Below the pieces are notes generated by a model. It did not search any database and was not told where the DNA came from. It saw nothing but the letters and a program-made list of their open reading frames with translations. From Carnegiea gigantea (Eukaryota; Streptophyta; Magnoliopsida; Caryophyllales; Cactaceae): a stretch of DNA of 64,000 bases. The translations under genes and the position numbers were made by a program. Of the stretch, positions 24,367-34,499 are shown piece by piece. How positions within the stretch are numbered: the stretch's first letter is position 1; each line of letters begins with the position of its first letter. The stretch covers positions 1 through 64,000 of the forward strand of contig JAKOGI010000141.1 in NCBI GenBank assembly GCA_029747015.1, read 5' to 3'.

Positions 24367-25269
24367 GGTTCTATTTGGTAAATAGCTATTAGTTGTTTCT
24401 ATTGGTTGTTTATTGTTATCTGTTTTAATTAGTTGTTTGTATTAACTATTTTAATAAGTTGTTTTCTTTTTAAAGAAAAAAGTGTTTGGTGAAATTTGCT
24501 GTTATTAAAAAATATATTTGATAAAATTTCATTTATGCTCATATTTCTTATTTACCATTGAAGATAAATTTTTTTAATTAAGTGGTCACTTATTTGTTTT
24601 GCAATATGAATTAAATTTAAGTGATATTGGAAATTACCATCACTCATATAAATCCCATTTTATTACTAGTTATTAATCTTATTATTGATTTATACATGAT
24701 TTATTTTTTTAATTTAATTTTCTTTTCAATTTAAATTAAAAGTTGTGTGATGTTTAAGGCCCATAACACAGCTTGTTACGTTGTTCATTTAGAAAAAAAT
24801 TTATTTGTTATTGGTTTAACTTTCTTTTGATATGAATTGATTTTTTTGAAGTGGGGAAAAATAGAGAATTAAAATTTGCATTGCATTTAGTATTACCATA
24901 CAAAATTAGCAAAAATTAATGATTTTATGTTTTTAACCACTAAAATAAATTATGAAGGTATGGTTAATATGGATTATTATTTAATTTGAACTTGAAGAAG
25001 CGAGTAAAAACTTAGAAGAGAGAGTGCAAGAAAATATATGAATTTTTATTTATGATATTTAATCAAGGGCAATTTGATTTTTTATATTAAATCTCTAAAT
25101 AACGAAGCTGAAAAAGTTACAAATATTTGGAAAACACCTTTTTGGGGTGAAAAAATTATTTCAAAAAGTCATCCATTAAACAACCCAAATAGTTGTTTGA
25201 TTTAGTCAAACAGCTAAAATCACCCCAAAAAGTCATTTTTGAGCAAAAAGTCATCTAGCAAATGCTCCC
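24367..25269. mobile_element. hAT-like non-autonomous element, about 0.9 kb
   Basis: The left end CTATTTGGTAAATAGCTATT and the reverse complement of the right end (GCATTTGCTAGATGACTTTT) share the pattern ATTTG.TA.AT..CT.TT over about 20 bases. AGTTGTTT units recur near both ends (24389-24450 and 25190-25215). The interior is AT-rich and non-coding. No target duplication could be fixed, so exact ends and superfamily are uncertain. Confidence 0.55.
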
Positions 25270-25784
25270 GTAGTCTTGAAAACCATTGTCTTTATTGTGG
25301 GATTGAATACCTTTTGCAGTAATGATTGAAGTTTGATTTTTTTGGTTTGTAAATTTGATGATGTGGACAGATACAAAGAGGGTAGGATTATTATTGTGGA
25401 TGCTCTTAAATATTAGTTGATGTTTTACAGCCATCATCCATATCTCAGTTGATGTTTTTACTGGTATATCATTTGCCGGATTGACTGAATTTTCGGTAAT
25501 AATTAGATCAGATAGTTGAAACTTACACTGAGATTGCTAATTGGTGTGTTTGAACCTAGTTGGCAATGCCTGTATGTATAGAAAGAAACTACAAACCTAC
25601 ACTTAAAGTTACACCAACGATAGCACTGTTCAAAGTGATTCCGTGGGTAGGGTTTGAAGAGATGCAAATACAGAAGAGATTGATTCTATACCACCATTCG
25701 AAAAGTTTTTGTGTGCAAGGAAAAAGTTCTTTTTTTTGCTTCCAATTTGATTCTACAGTTGACACCAATGTGCAAGACCATTCA
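25270..25784. other. Spacer downstream of the papain-like pseudogene
   Basis: Overlapping open frames on both strands (25560-25850 plus; 25589-25822 minus) have no recognised domain. Nothing else seen. Confidence 0.35.
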
Positions 25785-26145
25785 GAAAACCTTCTCCAAA
25801 ACCACACATGTTCCTTGCCCATGAACTACATGCACAATCAGAGCCAATAATTCGGTTGTCAAGGATAAGTTGGACGCTTGGCTATAGGTTACAGCTGAAA
25901 TATTCTTTGGTCACATATGTGGTCGCTTCTGGCAATTAACTGATGTCGTCATACCCCGAAGTACCTAATTGGTGCTAATGTATGTACATATGAAATCCCA
26001 GAACATAAGAATGCTGAACTCCTGAGGGAACTAAGCGACGGAGAAGCCAAATATACGCAAACATGTGCTCTTAAACACCAATCTTAGACTCCCAAATCTA
26101 GCATCAAGAAGTAGGATCCTCGATGATGACTTCCTTAATTGCGTA
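25785..26145 (-). repeat. Gene-tail duplication, copy 1
   Basis: Read on the minus strand, this covers the last coding bases and 3' flank of the papain-like pseudogene. It matches 34545-35525 on the plus strand: GATCCTACTTCTTGAT, GATTGGTGTTTAAGA, TTTGCGTATATTTGGCTTCT, ATGTTCTGGGA, GCACCAATTAGGTA and GTGTGGTTTTGGAGAAGG all occur in the same order. The match continues beyond the MITE in copy 2, proving that the MITE came later. Confidence 0.9.
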
Positions 26146-26537
26146 GGCCCAATGGAACTTATTATACACTTCTCCAAAGCTTCCACCTCTCCCAAACGTC
26201 ACCCGTATGAATTTTGGTACTCCCAGAAAAGTGTATCATCTGGTTTGTACCCCCACCCAGTGAATAGTACAGCATGTCCGACCTGTATACCACCACCATC
26301 GAAGCAATTCCCTCAGCTCTGTAAAGCAGCTCTTTTTTTCCGGTCTTGTCATATGAACTAAACACAGCAAGCTCACCTATCGCTGGGCTTTCGCTAGGAA
26401 GCTGCTTCATTTTGTCGGTGGAAATGTCCTCACTAGGGTCAACGTATTCCCATCCAGAGATGAAGTAACGTCGAGCATTGTGCAAGAAAAGGGGGTAAAT
26501 AGACGAACATATCGTGTACATAAGTGAACATTGACGA

Positions 26538-27430
26538 CTTGCATAAGTTTGGGATGAAAGCCAGCCAAGTGCTTGACTACAAAGAAAATTAGAGAACCAG
26601 AAATAGGCCAGAACTTTCATCTGTTAGATCCAATCTATTGCATGTGCTTATGTTTCATGGCCATTTTATCAAAGTTTCCAGATCGAACAATATGTGGAGC
26701 ATAAAGACTAAATCTTATTGCAGTTCTTAGACTTCAGCTGAAATGGTCATAACGCAATGCTCTCAGGGGTCTTAAGGTTATTATTTTTTTTTTAAAAAAA
26801 AGGGCAAAGGGAGAGAGGAGTTATATAAATGTATATATCTACTACTATGCTACCTACTATCAATAGCTATAAATAAACACACTTAAATTTTATTCACTAT
26901 ACTATGGGATATAAAATTAAATCATTAATACTCAAGACTAAGCTCCGCTAATTTTCTTTCCTGCCTCCCCCCCTTCAATTGAAAAAAAAAAAAAGAAAAC
27001 AAAAAAAAGATAAGACTTTGATTAGCAGTAAATCAGGATATACGTAGGTATAGATATCTATCATGCCAAATGACCCTTAATAATTTCCTATACAGACTTT
27101 TTCTCCTATTCGGGTGATTTTAAAAAAAGTCATCTTCTTTTTATGATCCACACCTATTTCTATAATTTTTCTTTCACTTAGGAAACCAAAGACCTTTTCT
27201 AAAGAGTTGGAAATTTTATTATTTAACCATACCTTCAAAAGATGCACCCCATATATTAATGAGTTAAATACATACAAAAGAAGAGTGCGTGTTCATCCAT
27301 ACAATCAGCAGAGAAACTGCTAGTCTGGACTTGCAACATATATAAACCAAAAAAAAAAAAAAAAACTGTTTTTTTTAACCGCAAATTAAGTTAACATCCC
27401 CAAGGCATGCAAGCTAAGTAATTAGTATAC
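26538..27430. other. Papain-like gene, intron 2
   Basis: AT-rich, with A-runs at 26982 and 27349, and no supported coding sequence. Donor GTATAC at 27430; acceptor proposed at TATGCAAG (minus strand) near 26538. Confidence 0.45.
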
Positions 27431-27638
27431 CGGATTAGCTCGCTTATTCCTTGCATCATAGTCTGAATCAGCCACGATTCCGAATTTCCTGACCCACTCG
27501 AGCAACCTACTCAACGTTCTGTGCTTTTTGTTTTGAATTCTGTTTCGAACATCAATGAGTTGTTGAGTTGACAGCTTTGGCGGCGGAGGGAGGTGGTTTT
27601 TGTGAGCCTGCAATCTCAATTTACCTTCAATGCCTTCA
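27431..27638 (-). pseudogene. Papain-like exon 2, downstream part
   Basis: The portion of exon 2 left of the copia insertion. It reads EGIEGKLRLQ..., STQQLIDVRN, TLSRLLEWVRKFGIVADSDY and ends ANP before a GTATAC donor at 27430. With the 25 bases at 32675-32699 it forms a 233-base exon when copia and one copy of CTTCA are removed; the frame then runs unbroken from CGP through VEGIEG. Confidence 0.7.
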
Positions 27639-27886
27639 TGAACAAAGTCCTGGGATAGATTTGCTGTAGACGCAAGAGGCTTATTTGCTTGTTAGTCTCT
27701 TATGTGAAAGTGCATTAGAAGAGAATATTTATACAACCCTAGCACACCCTAGCACACGCTATCTTAGGCAAGAGGTTACAAGGATAATGGAAAAGATATG
27801 ATTACATCCTATATCTAAAAGAATACAACTCATATACAAATACTCTTTCCTAAACTAAGTCAATGACAACGTCAACTTCCGTAACA
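27639..27886 (-). repeat. Ty1-copia 3' LTR
   Basis: 248 bp, TG...CA ends (on the minus strand TGTTACGG ... CTTTGTTCA). It differs from the 5' LTR at two sites (near 27672 and 27701). A CCTAGCACA direct repeat lies inside. Confidence 0.97.
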
Positions 27887-27897
27887 CTCCCCCTCAA
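27887..27897 (-). other. Polypurine tract of the Ty1-copia element
   Basis: On the minus strand TTGAGGGGGAG directly precedes the 3' LTR; this is the usual plus-strand priming site. The gag-pol stop lies just upstream. Confidence 0.9.
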
Positions 27898-30800
27898 GTT
27901 GGTGCATGGAAGTTGACCATGCCCAACTTGCTTCCTAAATACTGAAATTGCCTTTTCCCAAGTGCCTTGGTGAAGATGTCCGCTGGTTGAAGGCGGGAAG
28001 CAATATGAGAGAGGTCCAAGTCACCACAATGAACTCGTTCACGAACGAAATGACAATCAATCTCGATATGTTTTGTGCGTTTATGAAAGACAGGGTTCTT
28101 AGCAATGTGAAGAGCGGCTTGGCTGTCACAAAACAGACGCATTGCGGTTGTAGGAAACACACCCAAGGATGCAAGTAAAGACTTTAACCAAACCAACTCG
28201 CTGGTGGCGGCCGCCATGGATCGATATTCAGCCTCAGCAGAAGATCTGGATATGGTAGTCTGCTTTTTGGTTTTCCATGATATGGGGGAACCTCCAAGTG
28301 TTACTAAATACCCGGTCAGGGAACGGCGAGTGAGAGGGCAAGCGCCCCAATCAGAGTCACAATAACCAATGATGTTAAGATCAGTGTTGGCATGAAGAAG
28401 GATACCACAATCGGGTGTACCCTTAATATAACGAAGGACCCTACAAGCAGCAGTCATATGTTCTACGTGAGGAGCCTGCATAAACTGAGAGAGGATGTGA
28501 ACGGCATAACATAAGTCAGGGCGGGTGATAGTAAGGTAAATCAATCTGCCCAAAAGACGACGATATCGCCCGGCATCATCTAAAAGAGGTCCAGTGGCCA
28601 GTGCAAGTTTGTGATTCTCCTCCAGCGGAAAATCACTGGGCTTAGCGCCTAAGAGTCCACATTCGTCAACTATTTCGAGAGCATATTTGCACTGGCTAAG
28701 GAACAACCCCTTTGGTCCACGAGCAACTTCTATCCTAAGAAAATATTTTAAAGGACCAAGGTCTTTAATACTGAAACAGGCATGCAGATATTCTTTAAAC
28801 TTCGCACATGCAGAGGTATCATTACCAGCCAACACGATATCATCAACATAGACCAGCAGAGCCATAAATAGATCGCCGTTGCGATAGGTAAAGAGTGAGT
28901 AATCGGCATAGGAGTGGACGAAACCGTACTCACGTAGTTTGGAGGACAACTTAGCAAACCATTGACGTGGTGCTTGGCGGAGTCCATATAAAGATTTCTG
29001 AAGACGACAGACCTTGGTGGGTGTACTGCAGGTAAAACCAGGACGCAAAGTCATGTAGACGTCTTCCTCGAGGTCACCATGTAGGAAGGCGTTGTTGACA
29101 TCCAACTGATGTAACTCCCAACCCTTTGTAACTGCCACAGACAGGAAACAGCGAACACTAGTCATTTTAGCAACCGGAGCGAAGGTTTCATTATAATCGA
29201 AACCTTCGACTTGATGATCGCCACGTATCACCAATCGAGCCTTAAAGCGCTGAATAGACCCATCAGAGTTGTATTTTACGCGATAAACCCACTTGCAGCT
29301 TATGGGCTTTTTCCCATAAGGCAAGTCTTGCAAGACCCAGGTGTCATTTTTCTCTAAGGCTCGAATTTCGTCCTCCATAGCGCTCCTCCAACGAGGGTCC
29401 TTAACTGCCTCATGATAATGCTTGGGCTCTGTCACTTTAGTTATAGCAGCTAGAAAATTTTGGTGAGAGACAGAGAAATTAGCACAAGTGACATAATTGG
29501 CTATTGGATAAGGCATACCTGAGGAGTCGTCTTGGAGCCGATGCGCAACCGAGAGGGGGTCTGTGGAGGTATTGTAACATATATAATCCCTGAGATGGGC
29601 TGGAGGCCGGCGAACACGGGAGTCGTAATTGGCGTTTGGACCAGATTGAATGGGCTGTGAGGGTTCTGGGGGCTGCGGACTGGGTACAACGTCATCCTGG
29701 GCTCGCTGGAGGGTTACCGCATCCGGGGCTAGGCTGGGCGTTGCTTCTGCTGCGGAAGTTGCAGGCCCAGCACTCCCCCTTTCTATGGGAGTGTCCAGCG
29801 ACTGAGGCGGCCCAGGAGGAGAAGACGCAGCAGGATCCTCTAACAAACTCCCCCTAGTTGAGGCAGCGGGCCAGGCATCACAGTCCAGCCGAACATCATT
29901 GGAAAATCTTGGTGGGTCGGAGCAGTGATGGTAGCCGAGAAGCCCACCATCCGGATCTGTGGGCCGGGCAAATGGGAATGTATGCTCGTCGAAAACCACA
30001 TCGTGACTAATGAAGACTTCTTGGGTCTCTAGATCACACACCTTCCAACCCTTTTTGCCAAACGGGTATCCAATAAACACACATTTTGTACTTCGCGGGA
30101 CAAACTTATCCTTAGCTCTTGGGTTGGTTCGTACAAAGCACAATGTACCGAAGACTCGTATTTCATCAAAGGACGGCTTGCGGTGGAGTAGAGCTTCATA
30201 AGGTGTTTTCCCGTTCAACAATTTGGAGGGGGTCCGGTTTATTAGAAAAACCGCTGTTAGTACGCATTCGCCCCAAAAATGAATAGGCAAGTTAGCTTGA
30301 AATCGAAGGGCGCGTGCCACATTCAAGATGTGGCGATGCTTACGTTCAACCCGTCCATTTTGTTGAGGGGTATCCACGCAGCTACTTTCACGAACAATTC
30401 CATGATCTGAATAGAATTCTTGCATGGATCTAGAGACAAATTCACTTCCATTGTCACTTCTAACAACTTTAACACCTTTGCCAAATTGGGTTTTAACTAT
30501 AAGAATGAAACTCTTGAGTTGCTTACTTGCCTCTGTTCTATCCTTCATTAAATACACCCAAGTGGCCCTACTAGCATCATCAACAACACTAAGAAAATAA
30601 TGAGCACCACAGGAGGAGGGAATTCGATAAGGTCCCCAGATATCACAATGGATCAAATCAAATACATGCCTTGCATTATTTTTACTAATGGAAAATTTGT
30701 GCCGAGTTTGTTTTGCACGTAAACAAATCTCACAAAACTCATCCTTGGCTTTAGTGGAGCCACAATCTAATCCTAAACTACGAGGAAGCAAAGAGAGTAC

Positions 30801-32372
30801 ATCACTTGATGGATGTCCAAGACGCTTGTGCCATAAACCCCTGGTGCTCACCGCATTGACTTGATCGACTTTTGATTCCTTGTAATAGTAGACCCCTTCT
30901 CGTTGCTCACCCGCTCCAATCAGAGTCCTCGAAGTGCGGTCCTGTATCACACAAACATCCTCAAAATATGTCACTGAGCAATTCAACTGTTTGCACAATT
31001 TTGATATAGAGACAAGATTGCAATTTAGTCTTGGCACATATAAAACATTTTTCAACTCCAAGCCGCGTTCCAAGGCCACCGAGCCTTGTTCTTGAGCCAT
31101 AGTGTAGGTGCCGTTAGGGAGCCCAATTGCCACAGGAGGTATTTTCTCAACCTTATTTAATAAGGTTACATCACCAGCCATATGACTCGATGCCCCGCTG
31201 TCGAGCATCCAATTAACGTTACCTGACAGCTTCTCGTAACCTCCTGCTGGGCCATCGATGAGACTGAGCAAGCGCTGAGTTTGTTCTGATGAAAGCCCAG
31301 GAATATTGATCCGGCCCACGTCACTGCTGGGCCCGCCAGATGTTGCGCTGAATTGTGGGCCTCCGGGCGTTGGGTCTGTTCTGATGAGGCCTTTATCTTG
31401 TTGCACAGCTGCAACCAATTCACGAACTCCACTCCCTCTGCTGCTGCGAGCATGTCCACGTCCACCTTTGCCCAGCACTCGTCCTCCTCGGCCCCCTCGT
31501 CCACGCCCACGAGGCCCCCAACTTGGAGGATAACCAATAACCTCGTAGCAAGCAGCCTCTGCGTGTCCGTAACGACCACAAATCTTACACGCTCCTTTCT
31601 CGACCATGCTGGCCTGTTCCCTTGCCGCAAAAGCTAACCCAGTCTCGTTCCTGCTGTCTCGAGCAATCATGATTGTCCTGTGGTTTTCTTCCTGCTGAGT
31701 GAGGTTAAATATTTTATCAAGAGGGGGCAGGGGGTCGAGGGCTAGAATTTGGCTCCGAATTGTGGAGTATAATTCATCGTTCAAGCCCATCAAAAATTGA
31801 TGCGCTTTGTCCTCCTCATTCATTGCAATTATCTGGCTTGCCGCTCCACACTTACAACCACTACAAGTACACACGGGTACCTTCACAAGGTTGGAAAGTT
31901 CATTCCACAGATTCATCAACTTCGAATAGAAATCACCAACATTTAAATCACCTTGTTTACAATCTGCAATATTTGCTTTTAATTGATGAATCTTTGGAGT
32001 GTTGGCCATAGCATATCGTTTCTTCATGTCATCCCACATAGTTTTTGCCGTATCCGAGTAAGCTATACTCATACGTAACTTTGGGTCGACGACGTTAAGC
32101 AACCAAGAACATAACATGGAGTTGACCATATCCCATGCATCCGCTTCTGAGAATTCTTCATTTTCTTTTGGTGTGGGTCTAGTCAGGGTTCCGTCTATAA
32201 AGACTATTTTGTTCTTTGCCTTCAAAGCCGTTCTTACGGCTCTTTCCCACAAGTCGTAGTTCTTTCCGTCAAAGACTACAGCTGTAATCATTACACCGGG
32301 TCCTTCTGACGGATGAAGGAAGTATGGCGAGTGGGGTTCAATTACGAACCTCGTCTTCTGTCCACCGCTCAT
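27894..32372 (-). CDS. Ty1-copia Gag-Pol polyprotein
   Basis: A 1492-residue uninterrupted polyprotein. Gag (UBN2-type, about residues 30-245) ends in a CCHC zinc knuckle at 262-275 (CKICGRYGHAEAAC). The aspartic protease has DSGASSH (391-397). The pre-integrase zinc region has H515, H520, C547 and C550. Integrase carries D576 (HCDIWG), D640 (RSDNGSEF) and E676 (RVERKHR). Reverse transcriptase has QLDVNNAFLHGD (1089-1100) and YVDD (1175-1178). RNase H has YCDSDW (1337-1342) and SSAEAEY (1377-1383). It should make virus-like particles, copy the RNA and integrate the cDNA. One oddity: Arg at 1213 (KYFLRIEV) where Gly is usual. The ATG lies 37 bases after the primer site. Protease, integrase and RT motifs all look competent. 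Confidence 0.97.
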   Translation of the reverse strand: MSGGQKTRFVIEPHSPYFLHPSEGPGVMITAVVFDGKNYDLWERAVRTALKAKNKIVFIDGTLTRPTPKENEEFSEADAWDMVNSMLCSWLLNVVDPKLRMSIAYSDTAKTMWDDMKKRYAMANTPKIHQLKANIADCKQGDLNVGDFYSKLMNLWNELSNLVKVPVCTCSGCKCGAASQIIAMNEEDKAHQFLMGLNDELYSTIRSQILALDPLPPLDKIFNLTQQEENHRTIMIARDSRNETGLAFAAREQASMVEKGACKICGRYGHAEAACYEVIGYPPSWGPRGRGRGGRGGRVLGKGGRGHARSSRGSGVRELVAAVQQDKGLIRTDPTPGGPQFSATSGGPSSDVGRINIPGLSSEQTQRLLSLIDGPAGGYEKLSGNVNWMLDSGASSHMAGDVTLLNKVEKIPPVAIGLPNGTYTMAQEQGSVALERGLELKNVLYVPRLNCNLVSISKLCKQLNCSVTYFEDVCVIQDRTSRTLIGAGEQREGVYYYKESKVDQVNAVSTRGLWHKRLGHPSSDVLSLLPRSLGLDCGSTKAKDEFCEICLRAKQTRHKFSISKNNARHVFDLIHCDIWGPYRIPSSCGAHYFLSVVDDASRATWVYLMKDRTEASKQLKSFILIVKTQFGKGVKVVRSDNGSEFVSRSMQEFYSDHGIVRESSCVDTPQQNGRVERKHRHILNVARALRFQANLPIHFWGECVLTAVFLINRTPSKLLNGKTPYEALLHRKPSFDEIRVFGTLCFVRTNPRAKDKFVPRSTKCVFIGYPFGKKGWKVCDLETQEVFISHDVVFDEHTFPFARPTDPDGGLLGYHHCSDPPRFSNDVRLDCDAWPAASTRGSLLEDPAASSPPGPPQSLDTPIERGSAGPATSAAEATPSLAPDAVTLQRAQDDVVPSPQPPEPSQPIQSGPNANYDSRVRRPPAHLRDYICYNTSTDPLSVAHRLQDDSSGMPYPIANYVTCANFSVSHQNFLAAITKVTEPKHYHEAVKDPRWRSAMEDEIRALEKNDTWVLQDLPYGKKPISCKWVYRVKYNSDGSIQRFKARLVIRGDHQVEGFDYNETFAPVAKMTSVRCFLSVAVTKGWELHQLDVNNAFLHGDLEEDVYMTLRPGFTCSTPTKVCRLQKSLYGLRQAPRQWFAKLSSKLREYGFVHSYADYSLFTYRNGDLFMALLVYVDDIVLAGNDTSACAKFKEYLHACFSIKDLGPLKYFLRIEVARGPKGLFLSQCKYALEIVDECGLLGAKPSDFPLEENHKLALATGPLLDDAGRYRRLLGRLIYLTITRPDLCYAVHILSQFMQAPHVEHMTAACRVLRYIKGTPDCGILLHANTDLNIIGYCDSDWGACPLTRRSLTGYLVTLGGSPISWKTKKQTTISRSSAEAEYRSMAAATSELVWLKSLLASLGVFPTTAMRLFCDSQAALHIAKNPVFHKRTKHIEIDCHFVRERVHCGDLDLSHIASRLQPADIFTKALGKRQFQYLGSKLGMVNFHAPT

Positions 32373-32409
32373 GGTGTGATGTAATCAGGGACACGTTATT
32401 CCGAACCTT

Positions 32410-32421
32410 GCTCTGATACCA
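32410..32421 (-). other. tRNA-Met primer-binding site of the copia element
   Basis: On the minus strand TGGTATCAGAGC abuts the 5' LTR; it is complementary to the 3' end of initiator tRNA-Met and primes reverse transcription. Confidence 0.95.
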
Positions 32422-32669
32422 TGAACAAAGTCCTGGGATAGATTTGCTGTAGACGTAAGAGGCTTATTTGCTTGTTAGTCTCTTCTGTGAAAGTGCATTA
32501 GAAGAGAATATTTATACAACCCTAGCACACCCTAGCACACGCTATCTTAGGCAAGAGGTTACAAGGATAATGGAAAAGATATGATTACATCCTATATCTA
32601 AAAGAATACAACTCATATACAAATACTCTTTCCTAAACTAAGTCAATGACAACGTCAACTTCCGTAACA
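32422..32669 (-). repeat. Ty1-copia 5' LTR
   Basis: 248 bp, carries the promoter. Near-identical to 27639-27886. A TATA-like TATAAATATTC (minus strand, near 32515) is a plausible core promoter. Confidence 0.97.
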
Positions 32670-32939
32670 CTTCAACTAAAGCAATGGGACCGCAGTCATC
32701 TGATTATATAAAATACAAGCGATCATGATTAGCTTATAAAGGAGAGGGAAAGAAACAAATTAACAAAATACTGCTCAACAATATAATGTGGGAAGCCAAA
32801 TTTTTTTTTAAAAAAAACCTTCATGCCCCTGATCAACAACCCTTGAGAGGATTTTACGATTTCCTTTCCAATTCGCAATAATTTCTTTGGGGCGACGTTA
32901 AGTCAATTCACTTCTCTGCGTAAGTGCATTATGGGCCAT

Positions 32940-34139
32940 TGCAAAAGTGGAGGAAGAGCTAGTTGAGAGTATAGCCAGGAGGGAGGGAAATACTGACAAG
33001 TTAAGGGGAGCAAAGCAGCTTAATATAATCTTTTTGCCAGTGATCATACATAAAATATCTAGCTAAGGCATAGTTTTTCTGGGAAGTGTTGCCTTCTTAT
33101 GGTTGGAACTTACTTGATATATGGAAAGTAATGTCATACAGTACGTACTATATAATGTAGAGTGTAGAGCCAGCTTCTTTTGCAAAAGGGCTTTTACTTT
33201 GTTATCTGAGACTGAAGAAGCATTAATTTTGCATGGGAGCTAGACAGCTAGAGAGTGCTCAGAGGATCAGCATTTCACCATCGAAGGGATCTCTTCTCCG
33301 GTCCTTAATTAATCTCAAACTGAAGAAAGCTAAAGGGGAGTGTCCAAATAGTGCTTTTGGTTTTCTTTGAGTTTAGCTTTAATTTAATGCTTGCCATTGA
33401 TATGTGTAGTTTTTTGGATAGTAAGTAATGATCCCCTTTTATGATATGGGTCTTCACTTTAGACCCCTTTTAATTAGCAACTCGGCTCAAACGCTATTGA
33501 CGTTATATATACACTTGACATAGGAAAAAGGAGATAAAGTTAGATGGCATAGAGGAAGTGAATTACTATGTTAGAGGATAAACCTATTCCTAAATCTTCA
33601 ATCATCAATTTAAGTTTTTAGTTAAGTTGGTTCTTGAAGACACTACATAAAGATAGATTATGCAAAATGACCTTATTATCCAGAATTCATCACAGTGAGA
33701 AGATAGTTATATGTATGATCCTTCTTTCAATTCACTACATGTTTGATCCCATTAATTAGGTGTATACCATTAATATCTATCAGCATCATCATGAATATTA
33801 AAGTTTAATAATGTATAGTTTGATGATTTTCAATGATATAATATACCATTAATTTAGGCCACATAAGGTTAATTTTTGTTTCTCGTTTCCGTTCTTGAGT
33901 TTGACCCATCGTTACCCAAAACATGGCTTTTCTTTTTCATTTTCATTTTCTGTACTTTTTTAGTTGGGTGATCTTGGCATACATGTAATTTAGAGGAAAT
34001 CGAACCTTGATATTCCACATGGAAATCAAACATTGCGCCGGTAGCTGCTCTTGTAGCATTAGAAACCCCTTTGTTTCTTTCTTTTCCCTGCTCGCTCCTA
34101 CTTTTTCTTAATTTTTTTTTCAAAGATATAATAGATTTT
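32940..34139. other. 5' flank of the papain-like gene, nothing firm
   Basis: No promoter could be fixed. A minus-strand frame at 33869-34123 encodes a basic peptide without a recognised domain. Otherwise AT-rich unique-looking DNA. Confidence 0.35.
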
Positions 34140-34189
34140 TACTAAGCTGTGTGACTATTTTATGAAAGAAAACATAGGATGAATGACTA

Positions 34190-34445
34190 ATTTTGACGGA
34201 AATTTTTAATGGATGTTTGGTCTGTCAAAATGCGTGACGCGAATTTTGACGGAAAAAATTTGATTTCATGAGAATATGGTCAACACAAATCTCGAAGTAA
34301 ATTTTGACGGAAGATACTGGGCTTTGATGGGGTGGACGGTCAAAAATGAAATTACTGTGCATTTTCAACAGTTTCGTCAAAAAGAGGTTGAAAATTTGAT
34401 GGGTTGTAGGTGTTTTTGACGGCCTTGTCAAAATCTCTGCGAAGA
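34190..34445. repeat. Transposon-end fragment with TTTTGACGG repeats
   Basis: At least six TTTTGACGG / CCGTCAAAA-type motifs in both orientations (about 34193, 34227, 34233, 34302, 34375, 34412). This is the look of subterminal repeats of a CACTA- or Mutator-type element, but the motif differs from the GGCGACGG family of the two CACTA elements here. No terminus identified. Confidence 0.5.
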
Positions 34446-34499
34446 TTCCACCAAGTTTCACAACCCAAAAAACAAGGGTTGCAAATTAACAAAGAAACG

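Larger units (their letters stand above)
27639..32669 (-). mobile_element. Intact Ty1-copia LTR retrotransposon, 5.03 kb
   Basis: Two 248-bp LTRs (27639-27886 and 32422-32669) differ at only two positions. The target duplication CTTCA flanks it (27634-27638; 32670-32674). On the minus strand the 5' LTR is followed at once by TGGTATCAGAGC, the primer site for initiator tRNA-Met, then by one 1492-codon gag-pol frame, then by a TTGAGGGGGAG polypurine tract directly against the 3' LTR. Everything needed for autonomy is present. It sits inside exon 2 of the papain-like gene. Short LTRs and overall size suggest the Ale/Retrofit type lineage, which is not proven. Confidence 0.97.
26104..32939 (-). 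pseudogene. Papain-like (peptidase C1A) gene, no catalytic Cys, split by Ty1-copia
   Basis: Three exons read on the minus strand. Exon 1 (32939-32819) starts at ATG and holds NWKGNRK..SRVVDQGH, matching the start of mature papains (DWR..G.V.PVKDQG). Exon 2 starts at 32699 after a CAG acceptor, is interrupted by copia, and resumes at 27638-27431: CGPIALVEGIEG, STQQLIDVRNR, RLLEWVRKFGIVADSDY align with CGSCWAFSAVAAIEG, SLSEQQLVDC and AFEFI...GI..E.DYPY. Exon 3 (about 26537-26104) has RRYFISGWEYVDPSED, then in another frame IHWVGV and GVPKFIRV..GSFGE, the positions of the His and NSWG motifs, ending EDPTS. No propeptide is encoded. The active-site Cys after CGP is missing, there is a TAA at 32898-32900, a frameshift near an A-run at about 26335, and a TGA after the His region. 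Even without copia it was probably a non-catalytic homologue or already a pseudogene. Confidence 0.7.

Noticed and set aside
31166..31637. Long open frames on both strands inside copia
   Set aside because: Shadows of the gag-pol frame in its Gly/Arg-rich linker; no independent support.
33869..34123. 84-codon basic minus-strand frame upstream of the papain-like gene
   Set aside because: Considered as a propeptide exon, but it has no I29 inhibitor motif and no supported splice link.
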